12,134 bases of DNA, from contig JBFMCN010000062.1 in the NCBI GenBank assembly GCA_040754475.1, forward strand, positions 1 through 12,134, given 5' to 3'. Under the pieces are notes generated by a model that did no database searches, was not told the DNA's origin, and saw nothing but the letters and a program-made list of their open reading frames with translations. Shown one piece after another: positions 1-6,520 of this stretch. The stretch is from JAJPHY01 sp040754475 (GTDB lineage Bacteria; Actinomycetota; UBA4738; HRBIN12). A program made the position numbers and the translations under genes. Every line of letters starts with the position of its first letter. Within the stretch, counting starts at the first letter, position 1.

Positions 1-41
1 CGTCACTAGGAAGCGCATCGTTGTGTGAAGGAAGCTAAAGG

Positions 42-57
42 CATGCCCACTGGCATG
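42..57 (+). promoter_or_regulatory. Perfect inverted repeat (operator or 5' UTR hairpin)
   Basis: CATGCC, then the 4-nt loop CACT, then GGCATG form a perfect 6-bp stem. It lies 123 nt before the start of the surface protein gene, so it could be a DNA operator or part of a structured leader RNA. No U-tract follows, so it is not an intrinsic terminator. Function is unknown. The inverted repeat is seen directly; any role is inference. Confidence 0.3.
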
Positions 58-163
58 ACGATGCTAGACGCGAGGGATGCCGTGAGCAACGAACCGAAGA
101 AGCCGGCGCCTTGAATCGGCCATCCTCAGCGCCTAACGTAGTGGGTACATCGAACAGAAACAC

Positions 164-174
164 GGAGGGGGGGG
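164..174 (+). promoter_or_regulatory. Ribosome binding site of the surface protein gene
   Basis: GGAGG continuing into a run of G lies 5 to 11 nt before the ATG at 180. It supports that start over an in-frame TTG at 111, which has no comparable site and would place extra hydrophilic residues ahead of the signal peptide. Confidence 0.7.
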
Positions 175-179
175 CTCGG

Positions 180-692
180 ATGAGTCGTCATCCGTGGCTT
201 GTAAGTGTGTTCCTCGTCGCGACCATGGTCCTGCTGGTTGCCCCGACGGCATCGGCTCAGACCTACCCGCCGCAGACGCCGACGATCGGCGTGAGCGACT
301 CGAGCCTGTCGCAGGGCGGATCCACGACCGTGTCCGGCCAGAACTGGCTCGGCGACTCGACCGTGACCCTGGCGTTGCTTAAGGGCGGCTGCTCTGGGTC
401 TGTAGCCCAGAGCCTGGGGTCGGCGAGCGTCAACGGCGATGGGGAGTTCTCCAAGGCCGTGACGCTGGACGTCTCGCCCGGAACGTACGGGATCCAGGCC
501 AAGGGGAGCAACGAGGCCGGCGAAGCGGCGACACGCTGCGCTGCGGTGCAGATGCTCGCAGCGGGTGAGACGGTGGCTACCACCGGAGCGCACGTTCTGT
601 TCGGCATGATGCTCGTGATCGGTCTGGCCGTGATCGGCGTGATCGCGCTTGTGGCCGGGCGCCGGCGCGCTGAGATCGGCGCGTCCGAGTAG
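180..692 (+). CDS. Small secreted surface protein with signal peptide and sortase-like C-terminal anchor
   Basis: A 170-residue protein of unknown specific function, predicted to be exported and held at the cell surface. Residues 1-26 form a classical signal peptide: a positive N-terminus (MSRH), a hydrophobic core, then TASA before Q27. The mature part begins with a Pro/Thr-rich linker. It continues with a Ser/Thr/Gly-rich segment (about 35-120) of the kind seen in Ig-like domains of actinobacterial wall proteins, with two cysteines (C71, C120) that could form a disulfide. The C-terminus reads VATTG (132-136), a hydrophobic segment (about 138-160) and RRR (161-163). This is the motif-membrane-positive-tail order of a sortase signal, although the motif differs from LPxTG and from the LAxTG of class E sortases. 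Without sorting it would be a C-terminally membrane-anchored protein. The start is chosen by the strong ribosome binding site. It ends 34 nt before the dehydrogenase gene. Confidence 0.8.
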   Translation: MSRHPWLVSVFLVATMVLLVAPTASAQTYPPQTPTIGVSDSSLSQGGSTTVSGQNWLGDSTVTLALLKGGCSGSVAQSLGSASVNGDGEFSKAVTLDVSPGTYGIQAKGSNEAGEAATRCAAVQMLAAGETVATTGAHVLFGMMLVIGLAVIGVIALVAGRRRAEIGASE

Positions 693-703
693 GGTCGGAG
701 CGA

Positions 704-754
704 CGCCGGTTGGTCGGGCCGAGCGGGTGAAAGGCGCGCCGGTTGGTCGGGCCG
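704..754 (+). repeat. 18-bp direct repeat just before and over the dehydrogenase start
   Basis: CGCCGGTTGGTCGGGCCG occurs at 704-721 and again, identical, at 737-754, with copies offset by 33 nt. The pair straddles the likely GTG start at 727. The offset is a multiple of three, so the repeat would be kept in frame if translation began further upstream. It may be a small tandem duplication or a paired binding site. The repeat is directly visible; its role is not known. Confidence 0.6.
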
Positions 755-2052
755 GCTCCTGGCGGCGTGAGCTTTCGCGACGACTCCGTGATCGATCGGC
801 CCGGATCGGGGTCGTCGGGCTCGGGTACGTCGGCCTTCCTCTGCTGGTTTCTGCCGCGCGTGCCGGTTTTCGCGTTGCAGGAGTCGACCTGGATCGGGGG
901 CGCGTCGAGGCGATCGGCGCCGGTACATCCTATGTAGGCGACGTCTCGGACGACGTGCTCAGGGAGATCGCCGGCTTGCTCGATGTCTCCACCGGCTACG
1001 GGGTTCTGGCAGCCTGTGACGTTGTCGTCGTCTGCGTGCCGACCCCGCTGAAGGACCACGACCCCGACCTCGAGCACATCAGGTCGGCGGGGGAGGGAGT
1101 CGCGAAGCAGCTCGCCCCGGGGATGCTCGTGATCCTGGAGTCGACCACCTACCCGGGAACCACCGAGGAGATCCTTCGCCCGATCCTCGAGACCTCCGGG
1201 CTCACCGCCGGGCGGGACTTCGGACTCGCCTACTCACCGGAGCGGATCGATCCGGGGCGTGGCCTGGATCACCTGGCCGAGACCCCGAAGGTGGTCGGGG
1301 GCCTGACAAAGGGCTGTGGGGCGCTGGCGGCCGAGTTCTACCGCGCGTTCGTCCACGAGGTGCACATGGTGTCCTCGCCCCGAGAGGCCGAACTCGCGAA
1401 GCTCATCGAGAACACCTACCGCCACGTGAACATCGCCCTCATGAACGAGCTGGCGTGGCTGTCTCGGGATCTCGACGTGGACATCTGGGAAGCGATCAGG
1501 GCGGCCGCGACGAAGCCGTTCGGGTTCCAGCCGTTCTGGCCGGGTCCGGGCGTGGGTGGGCACTGCATCGCCATCGATCCCTCCTACCTCTCGTGGCGCG
1601 TCGGGCAGCGGACCGGGCACCGGCTGAACTTCGTCGAGCACGCCCAGGAGGTGAACGCGCGGATGCCCCGCTTCGTGGTCCAGCGGGTCGGGGACGCGCT
1701 CAACGTGCGCGGCAAGCCGCTCCGAGGCTCGCGGATCCTGGGGATCGGGGTTGCGTACAAGCCCGACGTGGCCGACACACGTGAGTCCCCATCGATCGCT
1801 GTGCTCGAGCTGCTGGCGGCCTCGGGCGCCAGGGTCGCGTACCACGATCCGTTCGTGGAGAAGCTCCAGATCGCCGGCAAGACGCTTCGGTCCAGCCCGC
1901 TCACGCCGGCGCTGCTGTCGGCGCAGGACTGCGTGCTCGTGCTCACGGCGCATTCGACAGTGGACTACGAACGTGTTGTCGCCTCGGCCCCGCTGGTCTT
2001 CGACGCAAGAGGCGTCACGCGCGGAACGCGATCCAACGTCGTTCGGCTGTGA
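727..2052 (+). CDS. UDP-N-acetylglucosamine 6-dehydrogenase-like nucleotide-sugar dehydrogenase (WbpA/TviB type)
   Basis: Cytosolic NAD-dependent enzyme of the UDP-glucose/GDP-mannose dehydrogenase family. It oxidises C6 of a UDP-sugar to the uronic acid in two steps. The N-terminal Rossmann domain has GLGYVG (31-36) and the CVPTPL motif near 103-108. The central domain has YSPERIDPG (E172), the helix KLIENTYRHVNIALMNE with K225 and N229, and the catalytic cysteine C280 in PGVGGHCIAIDP. The C-terminal domain has KPDVADTRESPS from 345. This wording matches the WbpA/TviB branch, which usually acts on UDP-GlcNAc, better than the UDP-glucose branch. The length of 441 residues is normal. The GTG at 727 has no clear ribosome binding site; an upstream TTG at 649 would overlap the previous gene by 44 nt and seems less likely. 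The next gene begins 28 nt downstream, a probable operon. UDP-glucose as substrate is not excluded. Confidence 0.9.
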   Translation: MKGAPVGRAGSWRRELSRRLRDRSARIGVVGLGYVGLPLLVSAARAGFRVAGVDLDRGRVEAIGAGTSYVGDVSDDVLREIAGLLDVSTGYGVLAACDVVVVCVPTPLKDHDPDLEHIRSAGEGVAKQLAPGMLVILESTTYPGTTEEILRPILETSGLTAGRDFGLAYSPERIDPGRGLDHLAETPKVVGGLTKGCGALAAEFYRAFVHEVHMVSSPREAELAKLIENTYRHVNIALMNELAWLSRDLDVDIWEAIRAAATKPFGFQPFWPGPGVGGHCIAIDPSYLSWRVGQRTGHRLNFVEHAQEVNARMPRFVVQRVGDALNVRGKPLRGSRILGIGVAYKPDVADTRESPSIAVLELLAASGARVAYHDPFVEKLQIAGKTLRSSPLTPALLSAQDCVLVLTAHSTVDYERVVASAPLVFDARGVTRGTRSNVVRL

Positions 2053-2080
2053 CCATCGGTTCCGGGGGTAGGGTGCAACC

Positions 2081-3025
2081 GTGAGGGTGCTCGTCACCGG
2101 CGCAGCCGGGTTCATCGGCTCGCATCTTTGTCAAGGCCTGGTCGCCGACGGCCACGAGGTCGTCGGGTTCGACGACCTCTCCGACGGGCAACTGGCGAAC
2201 CTCGTCGATGTGCCGGAGGTCCGGTTCGTGGAAGCAGATCTCCGGGACGAGGCGGCGGTTCGGAAGGCGGCTGCCGGGTGCGAGGTGATCCTTCATCACG
2301 GGGCCATGAAGTCGGTCCCTCGGTCGGTCCGGCTGCCCGAGGCGACGACCGATGTGAACGTCCGTGGCACTCTGAACGTCCTGCTCGCCGCCAAGGACGA
2401 GTCGGCCGCGGTGGTATCCGCTTCGTCGTCCTCCGTCTACGGCGATCAGGACGTCTACCCGCTCCGTGAGGACATGGAACCGAGGCCGCGGTCGCCCTAC
2501 GCGGCGACCAAGCTGGCAGGCGAAGCGCTCTGCCGAGCTTGGTGGCATTCGTATTCGGTGCCTGCTGTGAGCTTCCGGTACTTCAACGTGTACGGGCCGC
2601 GCCAGGATCCGAACAGCGAGTACGCGGCCGTTGTCCCCAGGTTCACGGTTGCCTGCCTCAGCGGGCGGTCGCCTGTCGTCTACGGAGACGGCGAGCAGGC
2701 GCGGGACTTCACGTACGTGGACGACGTGGTTGAGGCGAACCTGCGAGCGGTGGTTGCGCCGGAGCGGGCAGCCGGGCGAGTGCTGAACGTGGCCGGCGGC
2801 CGGAAGCCTACCTCCGTCAACCGCCTGCTCGAGATGATCGCGGCGGAGCTGGGAGTGGAGCCACGACCCGCCCACGAGCCGCGGAGGCAGGGCGACATCC
2901 GGCGGAGCGAGGCCGACGTCTCGCTTGCCCGTTCTCTTATCGGCTACGAGCCCAGGGTCGGGATCGAGGAGGGCGTCCGCAGGACCGTGCAGTGGTTCCG
3001 GGGCCACGCGCCGCGCGTGGGGTGA
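2081..3025 (+). CDS. UDP-N-acetylhexosamine(uronate) 4-epimerase-like SDR (WbpP/TviC type)
   Basis: Extended short-chain dehydrogenase/reductase of 314 residues that would interconvert gluco and galacto forms of a UDP-sugar at C4, using bound NAD. The NAD fold is shown by GAAGFIG (7-13). The catalytic set is Ser in ASSSSVYG (114-121), Tyr140 and Lys144 in SPYAATK. VYGPRQDPNSEYAAVVPRF (170-188) and SVPRS (78-82) closely recall WbpP/TviC enzymes acting on UDP-GlcNAc or UDP-GlcNAcA. In GDIRRSEADVS (271-281), Ser276 falls where WbpP has its small gate residue and E. coli GalE has a tyrosine, by my own alignment from memory. This favours an N-acetylated substrate. The start is GTG with a weak G-rich site upstream (GGGGGTAGGG). 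It lies 28 nt after the dehydrogenase and 7 nt before the amidotransferase, so the three probably share a transcript. UDP-glucose 4-epimerase remains possible. Confidence 0.88.
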   Translation: MRVLVTGAAGFIGSHLCQGLVADGHEVVGFDDLSDGQLANLVDVPEVRFVEADLRDEAAVRKAAAGCEVILHHGAMKSVPRSVRLPEATTDVNVRGTLNVLLAAKDESAAVVSASSSSVYGDQDVYPLREDMEPRPRSPYAATKLAGEALCRAWWHSYSVPAVSFRYFNVYGPRQDPNSEYAAVVPRFTVACLSGRSPVVYGDGEQARDFTYVDDVVEANLRAVVAPERAAGRVLNVAGGRKPTSVNRLLEMIAAELGVEPRPAHEPRRQGDIRRSEADVSLARSLIGYEPRVGIEEGVRRTVQWFRGHAPRVG

Positions 3026-3032
3026 CGGACGG

Positions 3033-4898
3033 ATGTGTGGGATCGCGGGGGTCATCGCCGCCGAACCGGCGTTTCCGATCGACGAAGGACCGCTGCGAGA
3101 GGCTGCTGGGCTCTTGCGCCATCGCGGACCGGACGGTTCCAACGTGTGGTCCGAGCCGGGTGTCGGCCTCTCTCATACGAGGCTCGCCATCATCGATCGG
3201 GCCCGCGGCGACCAGCCGATGTTCTCTCAGGACGGACGGTATGTGGTGGTCTTCAACGGCGAGATCTACAACCACCACGACCTGCGGCGCGAGCTCGCGG
3301 GTCGCGGGTACCGGCTGGTAACTCGCTGTGACACCGAGGTCCTCCTCTACCTGTACGACTGGCTCCGTGAGGACATGGTTGATCGCCTGCGGGGGATGTT
3401 CGCGTTCGCCGTCTTCGATCGGGTCGAGCGTAGGGCGCTCCTCGCGAGGGATCGGTTTGGCAAGAAGCCGCTCTACTACGCGCAGTCGGGGGGCGCGCTG
3501 CGCTTCGCGTCCACCCTCGACGCGATGCGGGTTCTGCTTCCCACGAGCCTGGATCTGGACGTTGGGGCGATCGCCCAGTACCTCGTGCTGCAGTACGTGC
3601 CATCGCCCCTCTCCCCATTCGAGGGGGTTGCGAAGCTCTCCCCGGGTCATCTGGCCACGTGGGCGGACGGCGTTCTACGGGTTCGGCAGTACTGGCAGCC
3701 GCCTCCTCGCGCCGTCGGCGCGGGAGTCGCCGATAGACGCGAAGCGGCCGAGCGCGTGCGCGAACTCATCGGCGAGGCCGTGCGCATCCGGCTGGAGAGC
3801 GAGGTGCCGCTGGGCGTCTTCCTCTCCGGCGGCCTGGACTCGTCGGTCGTGGTCGCGGAGATGGCTGCGGCCGGTATCCGGCCCAAGACGTACTCGATGG
3901 GGTTCCGCCACGAATCGTTCGACGAGACCCGCTACGCGCGGCTGGTCGCCGAGAAGTTCGACACGGACCATCACGAGCTGGAGGCGGATCAAGACGCGGA
4001 GAGCATGTTCCGCGATTTGGTCACGTACTACGATGAGCCGTTTGCCGATTCCTCAGCGCTCGCGACGCTGGCCGTGGCCAAGGCGGCCGCCGAGCACGTA
4101 ACCGTGATCCTGACCGGCGACGGCGGCGACGAGCTGTTCGGCGGATACATGCGGTACGCGGGGTTCCGCAGGGCTATGAGGATCCGGCGTGTCCTCGGAC
4201 CGCTCGCGCCTGTCGCGGGATTGACCGCCAAGATGGCAGGTCACGCCCTTCACCACCGGAGGCTCGTGGCTGGCGGACGATTCATTCAGCGGCCGTGGGA
4301 AGGATATCGGGATGGGCTGTTCTACTTCGATCCCGCTGAGCTGTCCGGCATCCTGCGTCCCGAGGTGATGGCAAAGGTGAATGCGTTGGCGCCACCGGAC
4401 AGGCTCGACACGTTGTGGGCGCTGGGGCCGTCGTCGGCGTCTTCCCTCCTCTGGATCGACCAGCAGACGTATCTGCCGGACGACCTGCTGACGAAGATGG
4501 ATCGCGCGACAATGGCCCACAGCCTCGAGGCCCGTTCGCCGCTGCTCGATCAGGTCCTTGCTGAGAACTGTGCAGAGCTGCCGGAGGATCTGCTGTTCGA
4601 CGGCCCAGAGGGGAAGTCGATCCTGCGCGATGCCTATGCCGGGGTGTTGCCGCCCGAGATCCTCCACAGGACGAAGATGGGATTCGGCGTTCCCATCGCC
4701 GAGTGGATGCGGCGCGAGTTGCAGCCAGAGGTCGACGATCTGTTGCTTTCAGATACTGGACCTCTTTGGGGACTGCTTCGGAAGGAAGCTGTGGTTGCCG
4801 GGGTGCGTTCGTTCCTCGGGAGCGGTGGCATGCAGCCTAGATGCGTCTGGAACCTTCTAGCTGTTGCGGGGTGGATGCGTTCCCGCTCCCTGGGCTGA
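3033..4898 (+). CDS. asnB: AsnB-type glutamine-dependent amidotransferase (asparagine synthase family)
   Basis: A 621-residue cytosolic enzyme with two domains. The N-terminal class II glutaminase starts directly with MCGIAG, so Cys2 becomes the N-terminal nucleophile. It also shows RHRGPDG (29-35), Arg50 in SHTRLAIID, NGEIYN (75-80) and CDTE (99-102). The C-terminal ATP-pyrophosphatase domain has the loop SGGLDSS (265-271), GDGGDELFGGY (362-372), a TKMDRATMAHSLEARSPLLD segment (487-506) and KMGFGVPIAEWMR (548-560). All key residues are present. The start is fixed by the need for Cys2; 36 further upstream codons belong to the epimerase overlap and are rejected. It may make asparagine, but in polysaccharide loci this family often amidates uronic acids. 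Its place 7 nt after a WbpA/WbpP-like pair suggests that role (inference). Its last 42 nt overlap the polymerase gene on the other strand. Confidence 0.9.
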   Translation: MCGIAGVIAAEPAFPIDEGPLREAAGLLRHRGPDGSNVWSEPGVGLSHTRLAIIDRARGDQPMFSQDGRYVVVFNGEIYNHHDLRRELAGRGYRLVTRCDTEVLLYLYDWLREDMVDRLRGMFAFAVFDRVERRALLARDRFGKKPLYYAQSGGALRFASTLDAMRVLLPTSLDLDVGAIAQYLVLQYVPSPLSPFEGVAKLSPGHLATWADGVLRVRQYWQPPPRAVGAGVADRREAAERVRELIGEAVRIRLESEVPLGVFLSGGLDSSVVVAEMAAAGIRPKTYSMGFRHESFDETRYARLVAEKFDTDHHELEADQDAESMFRDLVTYYDEPFADSSALATLAVAKAAAEHVTVILTGDGGDELFGGYMRYAGFRRAMRIRRVLGPLAPVAGLTAKMAGHALHHRRLVAGGRFIQRPWEGYRDGLFYFDPAELSGILRPEVMAKVNALAPPDRLDTLWALGPSSASSLLWIDQQTYLPDDLLTKMDRATMAHSLEARSPLLDQVLAENCAELPEDLLFDGPEGKSILRDAYAGVLPPEILHRTKMGFGVPIAEWMRRELQPEVDDLLLSDTGPLWGLLRKEAVVAGVRSFLGSGGMQPRCVWNLLAVAGWMRSRSLG

Positions 4899-6278
4899 AG
4901 ACGGATCGGAGTCGCTGCCCGGGGTCTTCGGAGCCTCCTGAATGGTAGTGGTCGGGCCGGGCCGTGCCGCAGCTCCAACGAGCAGGCCCATCAGTAGCAT
5001 CCAGGGAGCCGAGAACTCGAACGAACGAAGCCCCTGCATGACGAAGAGCGAGACGGCGAAGCCGACCACTGCGATGAACGCGCCAGCCGTGGCCGATGAA
5101 CGATCAGCCGACATCAACCGCCCACCGCTCCTCAGGCAGACCGCTACGAGGGCAACGAACAGCAGCAGCGCCGGGATGCCGCTCTCCGCACCGATACGCA
5201 GATACTCGTTGTGTGTGTCGAACTCGATCCCGAGTGAGGGGTCGCTCGGTGCGTACTTGGCCGCCTGCCCGTAGCCGACGCCCGTGAGGGGGTGCGTAGC
5301 CATTAGGTGCACGGCGAGCCTCGCGGCCTCGATGCGAAGCTGTGGGCCAGTCTCGATCGAGGCGGGACTTACTCGTGCCTGGAGCGCACTGTCGATGCGT
5401 GTCGAGGTTAGAGCCGCGATCGCCAGGACGGTCCCCGGTATCAGTGCGGCAGCCAGCAGCACGCCCAGGCTCTTGCGACTCGACAGCATAAGGGCGGCGA
5501 CGAGGGCAATCCCGAGGACGAGGACGGCCCCGCGTGAGCCTGTGAGGAAGATCGCCGTCACCGGGATGCCCAGGATCAGGATCGACGAGACGGTGAGCAG
5601 ACGGTTCCTGCGCACGGTGACCTCGATAGCCGTGCCGATGGCGAGGAAGGAGCCCAGCCCGTTCGGGCCGAACAGGGCGTCGGCTCGGCCGTACTGCCCG
5701 AATAGGACGTCGGCTGCGCTGGTTTCCTGCAGGAACCAAAGGACAATCGCTGCTGCAGCTACTCCGAGCACGACCAGCCGTACTACCTGGACGCAGAGGG
5801 GCAACCGGCCACTTACCCCGAAGCCGATGCCCGCGACGAAGACGATGAGAGCCGCGGCGATCTCGGCGAGGGCAGCGGTCTCGCCGGGCTGCGAGATGAA
5901 TCCGACGGCGGACACGGCGACCACGGCCAGGAGCGCGAGATCGAGCGCCAGTGGCATCACCGTCGTTCCCGTGAAGACCCATCGGCGAATGAAGCCGAGG
6001 GTCACGAGGATGAAGAGGCCGGCGACTATGTCCCGCGGATGAAGACCGCCGGGCAGGGTGCTGGGAAGAACGTAGAGAAGAGGCAGAGCGTACAGAGCCG
6101 TACTTGGCGACGCCCACACGACGACGGCGATCGTTCCGATCCCCAATGCAGCGCCCACGGCGAGGCTGTGAGTGCCGACCGCATACCCCCAGGCCACGCT
6201 CGCGGCGAGAGCTCCGGCCATGATGGCCTTTCCCATAGCCAGTTGGCGATGTCTCTGCAGAGCGACAGGCTGGTTCAT
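4857..6278 (-). CDS. Wzy/WaaL-like polysaccharide polymerase or ligase membrane protein
   Basis: An integral membrane protein of 473 residues with about ten to twelve hydrophobic segments between 16 and 438. The conserved part of the O-antigen polymerase/ligase (Wzy_C) family is visible: TGSRGAVLVLG (246-256) at a membrane edge, then a large soluble loop (about 290-365) containing THPLTGVGYGQ (328-338) and HNEYLRIGAESG (356-367), followed by more membrane helices. Such proteins polymerise lipid-linked repeat units or transfer glycans on the outer face of the cytoplasmic membrane. Wzy and ligase cannot be told apart by sequence alone; with a flippase next door, Wzy is more likely. The C-terminal 35 residues are hydrophilic and Pro/Ser/Thr-rich, and the last 13 residues and the stop lie over the antisense end of asnB. 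The ATG at 6278 has only a weak GAGAG site. Met15 is an alternative start. Confidence 0.85.
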   Translation of the reverse strand: MNQPVALQRHRQLAMGKAIMAGALAASVAWGYAVGTHSLAVGAALGIGTIAVVVWASPSTALYALPLLYVLPSTLPGGLHPRDIVAGLFILVTLGFIRRWVFTGTTVMPLALDLALLAVVAVSAVGFISQPGETAALAEIAAALIVFVAGIGFGVSGRLPLCVQVVRLVVLGVAAAAIVLWFLQETSAADVLFGQYGRADALFGPNGLGSFLAIGTAIEVTVRRNRLLTVSSILILGIPVTAIFLTGSRGAVLVLGIALVAALMLSSRKSLGVLLAAALIPGTVLAIAALTSTRIDSALQARVSPASIETGPQLRIEAARLAVHLMATHPLTGVGYGQAAKYAPSDPSLGIEFDTHNEYLRIGAESGIPALLLFVALVAVCLRSGGRLMSADRSSATAGAFIAVVGFAVSLFVMQGLRSFEFSAPWMLLMGLLVGAAARPGPTTTIQEAPKTPGSDSDPSSAQGAGTHPPRNS

Positions 6279-6520
6279 CTCTCAGGCCGCAGCTTCGTTG
6301 GATCGGTGAGACGGTAGCACGCCCTGGTGGGCCAGCCGGGCGGACTCGCAGCCTCATCATTCGGAGGCGCTGCACAGGGATCGGGGACCCGCCCGTTGCG
6401 GGTTCGCAGCCTGGCCTCGCCTTAAGATTCGCTGGCACGGGTCGGTCTCTCGGTGACGAGCGGGGCCGTTGACCGAGGCTTCAGTCCGTTGAGCGGACTC
6501 GCGATGGCGAATCCGAAGGG
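6279..6520. promoter_or_regulatory. Divergent intergenic region between polymerase and flippase genes
   Basis: This 242-nt stretch must hold the promoters of both divergent genes. I see two hairpins in it: 6385-6392 with 6398-6405 (eight pairs including one G-U), and AGTCCG at 6483-6488 with CGGACT at 6494-6499 around a 5-nt loop. Neither is followed by a T-run. The string TCGCAGCCT occurs twice (about 6345-6353 and 6404-6412). TTGACC at 6469-6474 resembles a -35 box, but no good -10 follows at the right distance. No coding region is supported. Confidence 0.5.
6385..6405. promoter_or_regulatory. Eight-pair hairpin in the divergent region
   Basis: GGACCCGC, loop CCGTT, then GCGGGTTC fold into an 8-pair stem with one G-U. 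It lies 107 nt before the polymerase start and 116 nt before the flippase start. No T-run follows on either strand, so termination is not supported. It could be an operator or an RNA leader element. The structure is seen in the sequence; its role is unknown. Confidence 0.3.

Larger units (their letters stand above)
1..179. other. Non-coding leader upstream of the secreted protein gene
   Basis: I see no credible coding region here. The stretch is less GC-rich than the genes that follow and carries several short self-complementary segments: a hairpin at 42-57, the palindrome GGCATGCC at 40-47, and an ATGCC at 77-81 that could pair with GGCAT at either 40-44 or 52-56. A GC-rich self-complementary stretch lies near 91-120. 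It is probably the promoter and 5' untranslated region of the gene starting at 180. I could not place a convincing -35/-10 pair. The left boundary of the window cuts whatever lies upstream. Confidence 0.5.

Noticed and set aside
1..179. Known c-di-GMP class I riboswitch before the surface protein
   Set aside because: Only scattered short strings resemble it. The conserved GNRA hairpin, the GACGCAAAGCC core and the tetraloop receptor are not found.
649..726. Upstream extension of the dehydrogenase from a TTG at 649
   Set aside because: It would overlap the surface protein gene by 44 nt, encodes Arg/Gly/Ala-rich residues containing the duplicated 18-mer, and is not needed for the Rossmann fold. 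It is kept only as an alternative.
2925..3032. Upstream extension of the AsnB-type gene
   Set aside because: The glutaminase mechanism requires Cys2 at the mature N-terminus, which is reached exactly with the ATG at 3033.
2015..3142. Minus-strand open frame of 375 codons opposite the epimerase gene
   Set aside because: Low-complexity Arg/Pro/His-rich translation with no recognisable motif. The plus strand has a full epimerase with all catalytic residues.
4857..6278. Reading the locus as Gram-negative O-antigen biosynthesis because of Wzy/Wzx-like genes
   Set aside because: These families also build capsules and exopolysaccharides in Gram-positives. No lipid A or core genes are present, and the left gene has a Gram-positive-style anchor.
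6398..6415. GGGTTCGCAGCC resembling the T-arm of a tRNA
   Set aside because: No acceptor stem, D-arm or anticodon arm can be fitted around it. The GGTTCG match alone is common in GC-rich DNA.
5104..6438. Long minus-strand open frame (444 codons) in another frame over the polymerase gene
   Set aside because: It is extremely Arg/Pro/Gly-rich, has no domain motifs, and lies over the convincing membrane protein at 4857-6278. It is typical GC-rich frame shadow.
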